Source: Cupriavidus necator N-1 (GTDB lineage: Bacteria; Pseudomonadota; Gammaproteobacteria; Burkholderiales; Burkholderiaceae). From it: DNA of 64,000 nt. The notes under the pieces were generated by a model. That model searched no databases, was not told the origin of the DNA, and saw only the letters and a program-made list of their open reading frames with translations. Positions 35,290 through 45,339 of this stretch are shown one piece after another (positions within the stretch are counted from its first letter, which is position 1; every line of letters starts with the position of its first letter). The position numbers and the translations under genes were made by a program. The DNA lies in NCBI RefSeq assembly GCF_000219215.1, contig NC_015726.1:2170001-2234000 (forward strand). The letters run 5' to 3'.

Positions 35290-36258
35290 CTAGCGGATGC
35301 GCGCGGCAAACAGCTCCGGTGAGGCAGGCTCCCCTTCCATATGCTCGACAAATTCCCGCACCATGGCGGCAAACCCCTGGGCGTCGGCCAGCGGCAGCCA
35401 ATGGTGCGCGGGCACGGTGCGGCGCCAGAGTTGCGTGGTCCAGCGGTGCAGGTCTTCGGTCAGCGCCGGCTTCACATACCGGTCATGCAACGGCACGATC
35501 ACCTGCACCGGCGCATGGGCATGACGCTGGCGCGGGGCACGCAGCACGGGCAGGAAGTTGGCGCGGTACAAGCGCACGCCGTGGCAGCCGTCGGCAGTTT
35601 GTGTGGGACTGGGCGCCGTGCGCAGGTCCTCGGTCAGGCGCAGGTAGCGCGGCCACGCACGGCCCAGCCACAGCCGCCAGGTCAGTTCAGGCAGCCACGG
35701 CAGGTGGAAGGCGCCGATATACCAGGATGCCGCCAGCTGCCTCAATGTCTTGCCCAACGCAGCCAGCGACCGCTGCCCGCGTAGTTCGCGCAGGCCGATT
35801 GCCGCGTGGTCCAGGCATGGGCCGGAGCAGGAGGTAAATGAGGCGATGCGCCCTTGCAGGCGTGCATCGGTGACGAACTCCCAGCTCTGGATCGAACCCC
35901 AGTCGTGGCCCACCAGGTGCACCGGGCGCTGCGGCGAGACCTCATCGATGACTGCGATGAAGTCATCGGCAAGCTTCTGCAGCCTGTAAGCGTCTGTCGC
36001 ACGCGGCGTGGTTGAGCGCCCTGCCCCGCGCACGTCATAGGCCACCACATGGAAGCGCCCCGCCAACTGCGCCGCCACGCCGTGCCAGACCTCGCTGCTG
36101 TCGGGATAGCCGTGCACCAGGACGATGGTGGGCCGCCCTGGCCCGGGCTCACCCCAACTGGTGGCGGACAGCCGCACGTCGCCGGCGTGGATAAAGAACT
36201 GCTGGGGGAAGACCTGCGGCTGCAGGGATTGCGGAGCGTTCATGGCCGTCGATTCCAT
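35290..36258 (-). CDS. Alpha/beta hydrolase, epoxide hydrolase type
   Basis: About 322 residues; MNAPQ at 36243 is an alternative start and no strong ribosome site decides. Motifs: LVHGYPDSSEVW (oxyanion region), GHDWGSIQSW with Asp as nucleophile in place of Ser, and a late VPAHHWLPL region for the His. An Asp nucleophile points to epoxide hydrolases or haloalkane dehalogenases rather than esterases. No signal peptide. The substrate is unknown; the gene shares no obvious pathway with its neighbours. Confidence 0.85.
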   Translation of the reverse strand: MESTAMNAPQSLQPQVFPQQFFIHAGDVRLSATSWGEPGPGRPTIVLVHGYPDSSEVWHGVAAQLAGRFHVVAYDVRGAGRSTTPRATDAYRLQKLADDFIAVIDEVSPQRPVHLVGHDWGSIQSWEFVTDARLQGRIASFTSCSGPCLDHAAIGLRELRGQRSLAALGKTLRQLAASWYIGAFHLPWLPELTWRLWLGRAWPRYLRLTEDLRTAPSPTQTADGCHGVRLYRANFLPVLRAPRQRHAHAPVQVIVPLHDRYVKPALTEDLHRWTTQLWRRTVPAHHWLPLADAQGFAAMVREFVEHMEGEPASPELFAARIR

Positions 36259-36293
36259 TGGTCGATGTCATCGACGGCCATGCTACGCAAAAG

Positions 36294-36322
36294 CAAACGG
36301 CGCCGCGAATCGGCGCCGTTTG
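36294..36322 (-). terminator. Terminator after the GGCT gene
   Basis: CAAACGGCGCCG, loop CGAAT, CGGCGCCGTTTG, followed on the minus strand by CTTTTGC. It ends the RraA/GGCT transcript before the hydrolase gene. Confidence 0.8.
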
Positions 36323-36340
36323 TTTGAAACGAGCCGGGGC

Positions 36341-36757
36341 TCAGGCCTCGGCCGTATCGCGTGCGCGGCGATAGGCCACCCAGTCGCCGCTGACGATGCG
36401 CGGCAGCGTGGCCACGGCCGACTCGGCCACTGGATAGAGCAGGCAGGCAACCGGCTGCCCATCCTGCAACACGGCCCGTTCCTCGCGCACGAACAGCGTG
36501 GCCTGGCCGGGATAAACCTCTTCGATCTCGTCGAGCACTGGCAACAGCGCGTCGGCAATCTCGTAGAGATCGCCCACGACCGGCCCGCCACCGGCGTCCA
36601 GCACCAGGCCGGGATAGGTGCCGAAGTCATAGAGCCTGCCGGCCACCGTACCCGTGCCCAGCAGCGTGGGCGCGGCAATGCCGTGGCGCTGGGCGGCGGC
36701 GTTCAGGTCGTTGACCTCGCCGGCACGCAGCGTGCCGTAGACAAAGACGCGCGGCAT
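36341..36757 (-). CDS. Gamma-glutamylcyclotransferase-like (AIG2/GGCT) protein
   Basis: 138 residues from MPRVFVYGTLRAGEVND, where VYGTLR is the substrate-binding loop of the GGCT fold. DGQPVACLLYPV and an internal acidic stretch (LDEIEEVYPG) with the expected catalytic Glu follow. Such proteins cyclise gamma-glutamyl groups to 5-oxoproline or act on gamma-glutamylamines. The start lies 2 bp after the RraA-like stop, so the two are co-transcribed. The substrate is not predictable here. Confidence 0.88.
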   Translation of the reverse strand: MPRVFVYGTLRAGEVNDLNAAAQRHGIAAPTLLGTGTVAGRLYDFGTYPGLVLDAGGGPVVGDLYEIADALLPVLDEIEEVYPGQATLFVREERAVLQDGQPVACLLYPVAESAVATLPRIVSGDWVAYRRARDTAEA

Positions 36758-36759
36758 GC

Positions 36760-37257
36760 TCAGTTCCCCAGCTTTTCGTCCGAGACCAGCACGCCGTCGG
36801 CGTCGACGTAGATCCAGTTGCCCGGGCGCACCACGGCGCCGGGCATCTGCACCGCGACGTCGCTTTCGCCGACGTTGCGCTTCTGGCTTTTCTGCGGATG
36901 CACGGCCAGCGCGCGGATGCCGATGTCGCACACGTCCAGCTCGGCGGTATCGCGGATGCAGCCGTTGACGACGATGCCGACCCAGCCGTTCTTCTCGGCC
37001 AGCAGGCCAAGGTTGCCACCCACCAGCGCGCAGCGCAGCGAGCCGCCGCCGTCGATCACCAGCACGCGGCCCTGCCCCGGCGCTTCCAGCGCGGCGCGCA
37101 CCAGCGAGTTGTCTTCGAACACCTTGAGCGTGGAGGCGGGGCCGGCAAAGGCGCCCTGCTTGCCGAAGGCTCGGAACACCGGCGCCATCACGCGCAGGGT
37201 GCCGTCGGCAAGGCGGTCTTCATGCGCGTCGCACAGGTCGGTGGTGACGGGCTTCAT
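36760..37257 (-). CDS. RraA-like protein
   Basis: 165 residues, the standard size of RraA. Visible features: [27 protein letters not shown], then the GCIRDTAEL motif that in related aldolases binds Mg and pyruvate-type substrates, and [10 protein letters not shown]. Members are either inhibitors of RNase E (RraA of E. coli) or HMG/CHA aldolases, and sequence alone does not settle which. It is followed within 2 bp by the GGCT gene and lies downstream of the TPP enzyme and MFS transporter. Confidence 0.88.
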   Translation of the reverse strand: MKPVTTDLCDAHEDRLADGTLRVMAPVFRAFGKQGAFAGPASTLKVFEDNSLVRAALEAPGQGRVLVIDGGGSLRCALVGGNLGLLAEKNGWVGIVVNGCIRDTAELDVCDIGIRALAVHPQKSQKRNVGESDVAVQMPGAVVRPGNWIYVDADGVLVSDEKLGN

Positions 37258-37305
37258 CGATGGTCTCCTGATAGGTAAGAAAGAATCCGCTCGGGCCGCA
37301 CCGGC

Positions 37306-39045
37306 TCATGGCTTCTGACTGGCCAGCGCCTGCGCGCGGATCGCGCTCAGCGTGGTGCGCGGCGTGATCACGTCCGGGTCCACCTGGATCTCGATCAGCG
37401 TCGAGACCGGCGCGGCCAATGCCTCGCGCAATGCCGGGGCAAAGGCTTCGGTCGTGGTTACGGTTGCGCCGCGCGCACCATATGCGCGTGCCAGCGCGGC
37501 AAAGTCGGGGTTGTGCAGCTCGGTGCCCGAGACATGGGTCGGGTATTCGCGTTCCTGGTGCATCCGGATGGTGCCGTACATGCCGTTATTGACGACGATG
37601 AAGATCACCGGCGCCTGGTATTGCATCGACGTAGCGAGTTCCTGGCCATTCATCAGGAAGCAGCCATCGCCGGCCAGCGCCACCACGGTGCGCTGTGGGA
37701 ACGCGATCTTGGCACCGACCGCCGCCGGCACGCCATAGCCCATCGCGCCACTGGTCGGGGCCAGCTGGCCGCGGCCGCCGCTGGTGAACGGGCGATAGTG
37801 GAAATAGCGGTGCAGCCAGCCAGCGTAGTTGCCGGCGCCATTGGTCACGACCGCGTCGGCCGGCAGCAGCTGGTCCAGCGTGCGGATGACTTCGGCCATG
37901 TCGACGCCCTGACCCGTGAACGCGGGCGGCTGCAGGTAGCGTTCATAGTCGGCATGCGCGGCTGCAGTCCACGCCTGCCAGCGCGGCGCGGCGGCGGGCT
38001 GCAGACCGGCCAGGCGCGCGGCAATGGCCGGCATCGATGCCTGGATCATCAGGTCGGCCTGGTAGACGCTGCCCAGTTCCTCGGCGCCGGCGTGCACGTG
38101 GATCAGTTTTTGCGCGGGCCGCGGCGCGGCGATCAGCGCGTAGCCGCCGGTGGTCATCTCGCCCAGGCGCGGGCCAATGGCCAGCACCAGGTCGGCATTG
38201 CGGACGCGCTCGGCCAGCGCCGGGTTGATGCCGATGCCGACATCGCCGGCGTAGTTGGGATGGCGGTTGTCGAACAGGTCCTGGCCGCGGAAGGCGCAGC
38301 CCACCGGCAGCGCGAAGCGCTCGGCAAAGGCCTGCAGGTCGGCGCAGGCCTGCGGCGTCCAGCCGCTGCCGCCAGCCAGCACGAATGGGCGCTCGGCGGC
38401 GTTGAGCATCTCGGCCAGCCGCGCCAGGTCGGCCTCGCCAGGCCAGCTCATGACGCGCTGGTAGGCCTGCAGCTGCGGCACGGCGGCAGTCTGCGCCAGC
38501 ATGTCCTCGGGCAGCGCCAGCACCACCGGGCCCGGACGGCCCGAGGTGGCGGTCTGGTAGGCGCGCGCAATGTATTCGGGGATGCGTTCGACCCGGTCGA
38601 TTTGCGCCACCCACTTGGCCATCTGGCCGAACATGCGGCGATAGTCGATTTCCTGGAAGGCCTCGCGGTCCATGAAGTCGGTGCCGACCTGGCCGATGAA
38701 GAGGATCATCGGCGTCGAGTCCTGGAAGGCGGTGTGCACGCCGATGCTGGCATTGGTGGCGCCCGGCCCGCGCGTGCAGAAGGCCAGCCCGGGGCGGCCG
38801 GTCAGCTTGCCGTAGGCCTCGGCCATGACTGCGGCCCCGCCCTCCTGGCGGCAGATGATGAAGCGCAACTGGTCGCGGCGGCGGTGGAAGCCGTCCAGCA
38901 CGGCCAGGTAGCTTTCGCCCGGCACGCCGAAGGCCAGCTCGGCGCCGTGCGCCAGCAGCGCATCGACCAGGATATGGCCGCCCGGCAGCGGGGTGCCGTG
39001 TTCGGAATCGTCAGGCTGGGTGGCATTGGCCGGCGTCATTGACAT
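37306..39045 (-). CDS. Thiamine-diphosphate enzyme of the acetolactate synthase-like family
   Basis: 579 residues from MSMTPANATQ. N-terminal pyrimidine domain with the catalytic Glu in ICRQEGGAAVMAEAYG, central Rossmann-like domain, and C-terminal ThDP motif GDGCFLMNGQELATSMQYQA followed by NN. The LVDALLAHGAELAFGVPGES start is typical of the uncharacterised ALS-like group, which includes decarboxylases and ligases of 2-oxo acids. No small ALS subunit is adjacent, so biosynthetic IlvB is unlikely. It sits between an MFS transporter and RraA/GGCT genes, hinting at a small catabolic unit. Confidence 0.88.
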   Translation of the reverse strand: MSMTPANATQPDDSEHGTPLPGGHILVDALLAHGAELAFGVPGESYLAVLDGFHRRRDQLRFIICRQEGGAAVMAEAYGKLTGRPGLAFCTRGPGATNASIGVHTAFQDSTPMILFIGQVGTDFMDREAFQEIDYRRMFGQMAKWVAQIDRVERIPEYIARAYQTATSGRPGPVVLALPEDMLAQTAAVPQLQAYQRVMSWPGEADLARLAEMLNAAERPFVLAGGSGWTPQACADLQAFAERFALPVGCAFRGQDLFDNRHPNYAGDVGIGINPALAERVRNADLVLAIGPRLGEMTTGGYALIAAPRPAQKLIHVHAGAEELGSVYQADLMIQASMPAIAARLAGLQPAAAPRWQAWTAAAHADYERYLQPPAFTGQGVDMAEVIRTLDQLLPADAVVTNGAGNYAGWLHRYFHYRPFTSGGRGQLAPTSGAMGYGVPAAVGAKIAFPQRTVVALAGDGCFLMNGQELATSMQYQAPVIFIVVNNGMYGTIRMHQEREYPTHVSGTELHNPDFAALARAYGARGATVTTTEAFAPALREALAAPVSTLIEIQVDPDVITPRTTLSAIRAQALASQKP

Positions 39046-39097
39046 GAAAGCATCCTCAGGCAATCGAATTCGGAAGGCGGTGCTTGGGTGGCCCGGG

Positions 39098-40357
39098 CTA
39101 GGCGGCCTCCGCCTGGCCCGCCGCGCCGCGGCGCGAGCGGTTGCCGTTGCCCACCGTCACCGCGGTGAAGATCGACAGCAACTGGAAGCCGCCGATCATG
39201 AAAAAAACCCAGGCCGGCAGCTTTGCATCCATTAGCGCACCGAAGAACAACGGGCCGCACGCCAGGCCGATATCCAGGCCCGAGTAGACCACGCCATAGA
39301 CACGCCCGGTGGCACCGGCGGGGGCGGCCGCGCGCACCAGCAGGTCGCGCGACGGCCCGGCAGTTCCGGCGCCAAAGCCGATCACGCCCATCAACACCGG
39401 CACCAGCAGTGCCGGCACCAGGTCCAGCCCGACCAGCACCGCCATCAGCCCCGACACCGTGAAGCTCACCGCGATCAACCGGTCATGGTTGCTGGTGCGG
39501 CTGGCGGCAAAGCCGCCGACGATCATGCCGCCGGCGCTGCACAGCATGTAGATGGTGTAGGACGCGGTCGCCAGCGTGAACGGCATGCCGTACAGGTAGG
39601 TCAGCGCGGTCGGGGCAAAGCTCTGGATGCCGGCGGCGGAGAACGTGGTCAGCAGGAAGAAGGCCCAGCACACCCACACCTGCGGCAGGCGCAGGAAGCC
39701 CAGCACGCTTCCGCCCGCCGCAGCCTTGGCCGCGGGCCGGCCCACGGCGCCCTGCACTTCGCGCGGGTCCAGCACATGGCGCAGCGCCACCAGCACGGCC
39801 AGCACGATAAAGGCCACCGCCGAGGCCGCCGCCAGTGCCACGCGCCAGCTGGCCAGGTTGGCAATCGCCACCAGGAACAGCGGCGCAGCCGCCCAGCCCA
39901 GGTTGCCGGAAATGCCGTGCACCGAGAACGCGTGGCCCAGCCGGGGTTGCGACACATGCTTGTTTAGCAGCGTGAAGTCGGCCGGGTGGAACACGCCATT
40001 GCCCAGCCCCGCCACGGCCGCACCGAACAGCAGCGCGGCGTAGCCGGAACTGGTCGACAGCAGCAAGGCCGCGGCGCCCAGGAAGGCCAGCCCGGCAAAC
40101 AGCACCGGCCGCGCGCCGAAGCGGTCGACCACAAAGCCTGACGCGGTCTGCACCACCGCCGATACCGCGAAGAACACCGTCATCAGCAGGCCCAGCTCGG
40201 CATAGCTCAGGCCGAATTCCGCCTTGATCCATGGGAACAGCGGGGCCAGCAACAGGTGGTAGAAGTGGGAGACCCCGTGGGCCAGGCCGACCAGCCCGAT
40301 CACCTGGGCATCATGACGAAGGGGATTGCGCGTGGGATCGAGTGCGGCAGTGGACAT
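39098..40357 (-). CDS. MFS transporter
   Basis: 419 residues from MSTAALDPTR. About twelve transmembrane segments are evident, beginning VIGLVGLAHGVSHFYHLLLA; the conserved loop between helices 2 and 3 reads GFVVDRFGARPVL. The HGVSHFYHL and FHPADFTLLNKHV patterns resemble the fosmidomycin-resistance/oxalate-formate-like MFS branch. Substrate unknown; it may carry the substrate of the ThDP enzyme encoded 52 bp downstream. Confidence 0.9.
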   Translation of the reverse strand: MSTAALDPTRNPLRHDAQVIGLVGLAHGVSHFYHLLLAPLFPWIKAEFGLSYAELGLLMTVFFAVSAVVQTASGFVVDRFGARPVLFAGLAFLGAAALLLSTSSGYAALLFGAAVAGLGNGVFHPADFTLLNKHVSQPRLGHAFSVHGISGNLGWAAAPLFLVAIANLASWRVALAAASAVAFIVLAVLVALRHVLDPREVQGAVGRPAAKAAAGGSVLGFLRLPQVWVCWAFFLLTTFSAAGIQSFAPTALTYLYGMPFTLATASYTIYMLCSAGGMIVGGFAASRTSNHDRLIAVSFTVSGLMAVLVGLDLVPALLVPVLMGVIGFGAGTAGPSRDLLVRAAAPAGATGRVYGVVYSGLDIGLACGPLFFGALMDAKLPAWVFFMIGGFQLLSIFTAVTVGNGNRSRRGAAGQAEAA

Positions 40358-40490
40358 GGCGCTGGTGGCAGGGGCTATGCGGCAGGACGGAAGGCGGCAG
40401 CCCAAAAAAATACGGGCCGAAGCCCGCATCATAGAGGAAAACCCCTGCCCTCTGCAGCCAGGTGGCGGCCACGCTGCCCGCCGACCGCGC

Positions 40491-41315
40491 TTACATCTGC
40501 TTGAACAGGTGCGCGTACTGGCGCGCCACCGGCAGCAGTTCAGGACGGTCGCGCAGCCGCAGCGACAGCCGTCCCAGCGACTGGTTGACCGCGCTGGCCA
40601 CGCAGGTGATGTTGACCACCGTGCCGCGATGCACCTGCCAGAAGCGCTCCGGGTCCAGCTGCTGGGTCAGCTCGCGCAGGCTGGTGCGGATCAGCGCTTC
40701 GCCGGCGCCGGAAACCACGTTGACGTACTTGTCGGTGGCCTCCAGGTAGATGACTTCGTCCACGGGGATGATGCGCACCTCCTGCCCCACCAGCGCCTTG
40801 ATAAAGCGCAGGTACTGCCGCTGCGGCGCACCGCCCGGGCCCGGGGTGGCGTGCTCCAGCGATTCCAGGCGCGCCAGCAACTGGCCGAGCCGGTCCGTCT
40901 CCGCGATCGAGGCTTCGGACTCGGTGTCTTCATCGTCAGCGGGACCGGCCAACCGGTCCTTCAGGCGCTGCACCGTGGCCTCCAGCCGTTCGCGCTGCAC
41001 CGGCTTGAGCACATAGTCCACCGCGGCGCGCTCGAATGCCTCCAGCGCGAACTGGTCGTAAGCGGTCACGAAGACCACCAGCGGCGGGGTGTCGAATTCG
41101 ATCAATTCGCGCGCCACGTCCATGCCGCTCATGCCCGGCATGCGGATATCCAGGAAGGCCACGCGCGGCTGGTGCTCGCGCGCCGCCGCCAGCGCGGCCA
41201 CGCCATCGTGGACCACGGAAACGATACGGGCCTCGGGCCACAGCGACGTCAGTTCGGATTCCAGCACGCGCGCCAGCAGCGCTTCGTCATCGGCGATCAG
41301 AAGGGTCGGGGTCAT
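40491..41315 (-). CDS. LytTR-family response regulator
   Basis: 274 residues from MTPTLLIADDEALL. Receiver domain with acidic pair (DD 9-10), phospho-acceptor Asp56 (FLDIRMPG) and Lys in LKPVQRE; then a linker and a C-terminal LytTR DNA-binding domain (IIPVDEVIYLEATDKYVNV, ELTQQLDPERFWQVHRGTVV). It forms a two-component system with the LytS-like kinase encoded 99 bp upstream on the same strand. LytTR proteins bind direct repeats; targets are not evident. This is the AlgR/LytR type common in betaproteobacteria. Confidence 0.93.
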   Translation of the reverse strand: MTPTLLIADDEALLARVLESELTSLWPEARIVSVVHDGVAALAAAREHQPRVAFLDIRMPGMSGMDVARELIEFDTPPLVVFVTAYDQFALEAFERAAVDYVLKPVQRERLEATVQRLKDRLAGPADDEDTESEASIAETDRLGQLLARLESLEHATPGPGGAPQRQYLRFIKALVGQEVRIIPVDEVIYLEATDKYVNVVSGAGEALIRTSLRELTQQLDPERFWQVHRGTVVNITCVASAVNQSLGRLSLRLRDRPELLPVARQYAHLFKQM

Positions 41316-41414
41316 GGGGGCGTTGGGGTGGTAGATGGGTCCTGGCGTTGTCAGCGGCACCGCCACGGGCGGTGCCAGCCGTTCTTCTTGTCAGGCGTGC
41401 TGGCAGGCGGGCGC

Positions 41415-42590
41415 TCAGAGCCGTTGCATGGCCGGGGTCGATACTGGCATGCCCTCCGGCACGCTGGTGACTGTCTGGGTCAGGGTGGGCGCTTCGGCCG
41501 GGCGCTCCAGCGGCAGCGTCAGCCGCACCACCACGCCGCGCGGGGTGTTCTCTTCCATCTGCATGGAGGCCGCCGCGCCAAAGATGCGCGCCAGCCGCTC
41601 GCGCACATGGGTGATGCCCAGGCCCGAGCCCTTGCCCGAGGCATGGCCGAAGCCGACGCCGGTATCGGCGATGACGACCTGCACCGCATTGTCGCCGGCC
41701 GCGCGCGCCGACAGCTGGATATGGCCGCCGATCATGCAGGGCTCGATGCCGTGCGTGACCGCGTTTTCCACCAGCGGCTGGATCAGCATGGGCGGGATCT
41801 CTACCTTCGCCAGTTCCCGCGGCAGGTCAATGTCGAACGAGAGCCGCTGGCCGAAGCGCATACCCTGGATGTCCAGGTAGCTGCGCAGCAGCTCGAACTC
41901 CTGCCGCAGCGTGCATTGCTCGGCGCGGGTATGTGCCAGCGACATGCGCAGGAAACCGATCAGGCGCTGCAGCAGCTGGCGCGCGGCGGGCGGGTCGGTG
42001 GCGATCAACCCGTCGAGGTTGGCCAGCGAGTTGAACAGGAAATGCGGCTCGATCTGCGCCTGCAGCGCCATCAGCTGTGCGCGCACCAGTTGCTTTTCGG
42101 CTTCCTCGCGCTGCAGGGCGTCCAGCGCGGCTTGACGCTCCAGCGAGGCCAGCTTCTCGCGCGACCAGTAGAAATAGATCATCGAGGCCGCGGCCAGCAT
42201 GCCCACCACCAGGCACATGCGCAGCATGCCGCCGGCTTCGTCCGCCGATTTGGGCGGCAGGTCCAGCACCACGCGCGTGGCCCAACTGCCGAACACCACG
42301 CCTGCGGGCACCGCGGCGGCGGCCAGCAGCAGGAAGGGCCAGCGGCGCGGCCGGTCGTTCCACCAGATCACCACGCGCGGAATGTCGATCAGCACCCAGA
42401 TCGACAGGCCGATCAGCTGGCTGTAGACAAAGTTGTGCCACAGGCTGCCGCCGGTCTGGAAGCCGTAGTTCAGGCTGATGGCGATCACCGAGTTCATGCA
42501 CAGCACGAACAGCAGGTCGCGCCCGAGGATATTGAGCCGGGAGGGGATGGCGGTGGCGACGTTGGAGAAGCAGCGGTCCATGGCGTTCAT
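41415..42590 (-). CDS. LytS/YehU-type sensor histidine kinase
   Basis: 391 residues from MNAMDRCFSN; an open frame further upstream to 43151 overlaps the DUF962 gene and is not used. Four transmembrane segments (about residues 20-140), a short coiled linker (EKLASLERQAALDALQREEA), the histidine kinase box QIEPHFLFNSLANL and an HATPase domain (PLVENAVTHGI, DTGVGFG, GSGLGITHVRERL). No periplasmic sensor domain, so it may sense membrane or redox state. Partner is the LytTR regulator. Confidence 0.92.
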   Translation of the reverse strand: MNAMDRCFSNVATAIPSRLNILGRDLLFVLCMNSVIAISLNYGFQTGGSLWHNFVYSQLIGLSIWVLIDIPRVVIWWNDRPRRWPFLLLAAAAVPAGVVFGSWATRVVLDLPPKSADEAGGMLRMCLVVGMLAAASMIYFYWSREKLASLERQAALDALQREEAEKQLVRAQLMALQAQIEPHFLFNSLANLDGLIATDPPAARQLLQRLIGFLRMSLAHTRAEQCTLRQEFELLRSYLDIQGMRFGQRLSFDIDLPRELAKVEIPPMLIQPLVENAVTHGIEPCMIGGHIQLSARAAGDNAVQVVIADTGVGFGHASGKGSGLGITHVRERLARIFGAAASMQMEENTPRGVVVRLTLPLERPAEAPTLTQTVTSVPEGMPVSTPAMQRL

Positions 42591-42652
42591 GTTAGCGCGG
42601 ACTGAGCCTGGCGCAATGCGGGAATGTGATGAGGCGGGCAGCGCGGGCCACC

Positions 42653-43021
42653 TCAGCCACCCAGCCCGGCACGCCGGCCGGCCAGCGCGCGCCACCATTG
42701 CCCGGACAGCACATAGCGGGGGAATGTGATCCACTGCTCGGCCAGGATGCGGCCCGCGATGTCCGCCGGCCCGGCAAAGGGTTCCGGTGCATGGGCTTCC
42801 AGCCGGTGTCCGCGGCCCTGCAGCGCCATCGACATGCCCATGCACACCAGCCCCAGCGCCACCGCTGGCAGGCTCAGGTGCAGCAGGCCGTAGAGGCCCA
42901 GCACGGTGCCGGCCATGAACATCGGCACGGCCACGATATGCAGCAGCAGGTTGCGGGGATGCTGGTGGTTGCGGGCATAGCCGCGCCACTGCCAGCGCAG
43001 CAGCGGTTCGTCTTCGCGCAT
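42653..43021 (-). CDS. DUF962/Mpo1-like small membrane protein
   Basis: 122 residues from MREDEPLLRWQW. An N-terminal YARNHQHPRNLLLHIVAVPM motif gives the HP-N-H spacing typical of DUF962. Hydrophobic segments (VAVPMFMAGTVLGLYGLL, LSLPAVALGLVCMGMSM) suggest membrane embedding. The yeast member Mpo1 is an Fe(II)-dependent 2-hydroxy fatty acid dioxygenase; activity here is inferred only from the family. It stands between the two-component system and cysB. Confidence 0.75.
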   Translation of the reverse strand: MREDEPLLRWQWRGYARNHQHPRNLLLHIVAVPMFMAGTVLGLYGLLHLSLPAVALGLVCMGMSMALQGRGHRLEAHAPEPFAGPADIAGRILAEQWITFPRYVLSGQWWRALAGRRAGLGG

Positions 43022-43288
43022 GATCGTCTCTCTCTCCCTTGCCCGGCCCTTGCAGACCGGCGGCCGCGCGCAAGCTTTGTTGCGCTGCGGTACACGTGCG
43101 ACGCTCGCCGGACGGCAAGCCGCGGGCACGTGCAAGGAATGTACCCCTCACCCGGGCACGAAGAAAGTCTCTTGCGACGAACGGCGGGCACGGGGCGCGA
43201 ACGGCACCGTGCCGGAGCGGATGGCGCAGGCCGGCGGCGCTCGGGTGCCCCCTGCGCCGCCTGGCCGCCGCCCGCGGTCAGGCCGGAA

Positions 43289-44233
43289 TCAGGCCGCCAG
43301 GGCTTGGCGCTCTTGCTCTGAGAGCGCGCTGCTGACGGTGTCGGGCGACAGGTGCGGCGCGAACATGTTGATAAAGGCGTGCGCATAGCCGCGCAGGTAA
43401 GCGCCCCGCCGCACCGCCACGCTGGTGGTGTTGGGCGCGAACAGGTGGTCGGCCGAGATCCGCACCAGGCCGGAATCCTTGCGCTCGTCATAGGCCATCG
43501 AGGCAATGATGCCCACGCCCAGGTCCAGTTCGGCGTAGGTCTTGATCACGTCGGCGTCCAGCGCGGTCAGCACGATCTCCGGCTGCAGGCCGGCCTCGGC
43601 AAAGGCGCTGTCGATCTTGCGGCGGCCGGTGAAGCCGGCGTCGTAGGTGATGAGCTGGAAGCCGGCCACGTCTTCGAGCGTCGGCTCGGGCAGGCGCGTG
43701 AGCGGATGGCCGGGCGAGACCACCAGCACGTGCCGCCAGCTGTAGGCCTCGAACGAGGTCAGCCCGGCCTCGGTGGCCAGGGCCTCGGTGGCGATGCCGA
43801 TATCGGCCTGCCCCGTCAGCAGCAGCTCAACGATATGCGTGGGAGACGCCTCCTGCAGTGCCAGCGTCACATGCGGGTATTCGCGGCGGAATGCCTGCAC
43901 CACGCGCGGCAGTGCATAGCGCGCCTGGGTGTGGGTGGTGGCAACGGTCAGGCGGCCGGTATGGCGGCCGGCGTATTCGTCGCCGGCCTGGCGCAGGTTC
44001 TCGGCCTCAAGCAGCAGGCGTTCGACGATGCGCACGATCTCGCGCCCCGGCTCGGTCAGCCCGGTCAGGCGCTTGCCGTAGCGCTCGAAGATCTCCACGC
44101 CCAGTTCTTCTTCCAGCTCGCGGATCTGGCGCGACACGCCGGGCTGCGAGGTGTAGAGCGCATTGGCGACTTCGGTCAGGTTGAACTGGCGGCGCACCGC
44201 CTCGCGGATCGATCGGAGTTGCTGGAAGTTCAT
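43289..44233 (-). CDS. cysB: CysB-type LysR regulator of sulfur assimilation
   Basis: 314 residues with the CysB/Cbl signature N-terminus [20 protein letters not shown] and [23 protein letters not shown]. The effector domain carries [11 protein letters not shown], the region contacting sulfate or O-acetylserine in CysB/Cbl. Its ATG overlaps the cysA stop (ATGA), so it is made with the sulfate transporter it should control. It probably acts on the shared motif found upstream of cysT and sbp. Whether it behaves as CysB, Cbl or SsuR is not settled by sequence; it is the only such regulator in the window. Confidence 0.92.
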   Translation of the reverse strand: MNFQQLRSIREAVRRQFNLTEVANALYTSQPGVSRQIRELEEELGVEIFERYGKRLTGLTEPGREIVRIVERLLLEAENLRQAGDEYAGRHTGRLTVATTHTQARYALPRVVQAFRREYPHVTLALQEASPTHIVELLLTGQADIGIATEALATEAGLTSFEAYSWRHVLVVSPGHPLTRLPEPTLEDVAGFQLITYDAGFTGRRKIDSAFAEAGLQPEIVLTALDADVIKTYAELDLGVGIIASMAYDERKDSGLVRISADHLFAPNTTSVAVRRGAYLRGYAHAFINMFAPHLSPDTVSSALSEQERQALAA

Positions 44234-45339
44234 GTCGTCGCCTTTTCTTGTTGGGTGGACGTGGTACGCGGTTGCGTGAACACACGCAGCTGGCGCGGGC
44301 GCACCGCGAGCAGTTCGCCTTCGCGGAAGCCCGCGTGGCGGAAGCGCTCAAGCGGCAGCGCGACTTCGATCACGTCCTGATTGTCTTCGCGTTCGAGCTC
44401 AAGCTGCGCGACCGGGCCCAGCGTCAGCGCGCGGCGCAGCGTCACGGCGATGCCGTCGGCGCCGGGCGCGTAGCGCTCCAGGTCCAGGTCATGCGGGCGC
44501 ACATAGGCCACCGCGTCGCCGGCGGTCTCATGGCCGCTGCCGACCACCGGCAGCACCGCTTCGCCGGTATGCAGCAGGCCGCCGCTCTCGCCCACCTCCA
44601 GCCGGCCGTGGAACAGGTTCACGTTGCCGAGGAAGCCGAACACGAAGGGCGTGGCCGGATGGTTGTAGACCGCCTCGGGCGAGCCGTACTGCTCCACGTG
44701 GCCGCGGTTCATCAGCACCACCTGGTCGGCCACTTCCAGCGCCTCTTCCTGGTCATGGGTGACGAACACGCTGGTCACGTGCAGTTCATCGTGCAGGCGG
44801 CGCAGCCAGCGGCGCAGCTCCTTGCGCACCTTGGCGTCAAGCGCACCGAAGGGTTCATCCAGCAGCAGCACGCGCGGCTCCACCGCCAGCGCGCGGGCCA
44901 GCGCGATACGCTGGCGCTGGCCGCCGGAGAGCTGCGACGGGTAGCGGTCGGCCAGCCAGTCGAGCTGCACCAACTCCAGCAGCGAACGCACCTTGTCGCG
45001 GATCTGCGCTTCGCTCGGGCGCTCGGCGCGCGGCTTGACGCGCAGGCCGAAGGCCACGTTCTCGAACACGCTCATATGCTTGAACAGCGCATAGTGCTGG
45101 AACACGAAGCCCACCTGGCGCTGGCGCACATGCTGATCCGAGGCATCGCGCCCGGCCAGCACGATCTGGCCCGCGTCGGCGCGCTCCAGGCCGGCGATGA
45201 TGCGCAGCAGCGTGGTCTTGCCGCAGCCGGACGGCCCCAGCAGCGCGGTCAGCTCGCCCTCGTCGAAATCGAGCGAGACGTTGTCCAGCGCGACAAAGTC
45301 GCCAAAGCGCTTCTCTACGTTCTTGACCTGGATACTCAT
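44230..45339 (-). CDS. cysA: Sulfate/thiosulfate ABC transporter ATP-binding protein CysA
   Basis: 369 residues. Walker [11 protein letters not shown]-loop [11 protein letters not shown], signature LSGGQRQR, Walker [15 protein letters not shown]-loop VTHD, then a C-terminal regulatory TOBE-type domain ([15 protein letters not shown]). It energises uptake of sulfate through CysT/CysW. Its start overlaps the cysW stop, and cysB follows with a 4-bp overlap. Length and order match CysA. Confidence 0.95.
   Translation of the reverse strand: MSIQVKNVEKRFGDFVALDNVSLDFDEGELTALLGPSGCGKTTLLRIIAGLERADAGQIVLAGRDASDQHVRQRQVGFVFQHYALFKHMSVFENVAFGLRVKPRAERPSEAQIRDKVRSLLELVQLDWLADRYPSQLSGGQRQRIALARALAVEPRVLLLDEPFGALDAKVRKELRRWLRRLHDELHVTSVFVTHDQEEALEVADQVVLMNRGHVEQYGSPEAVYNHPATPFVFGFLGNVNLFHGRLEVGESGGLLHTGEAVLPVVGSGHETAGDAVAYVRPHDLDLERYAPGADGIAVTLRRALTLGPVAQLELEREDNQDVIEVALPLERFRHAGFREGELLAVRPRQLRVFTQPRTTSTQQEKATT

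Noticed and set aside
40326..42605. Long plus-strand open frame (759 codons) opposite the two-component system
   Set aside because: It is antisense to two well-supported genes, with the His/Gly/Arg/Ala-rich composition typical of shadow frames in GC-rich DNA.
42591..43151. N-terminal extension of the histidine kinase
   Set aside because: It overlaps the DUF962 gene, encodes Arg/Pro/Ala-rich sequence unlike any sensor domain, and MNAMDRCFSN at 42590 is a natural start before the first membrane helix.
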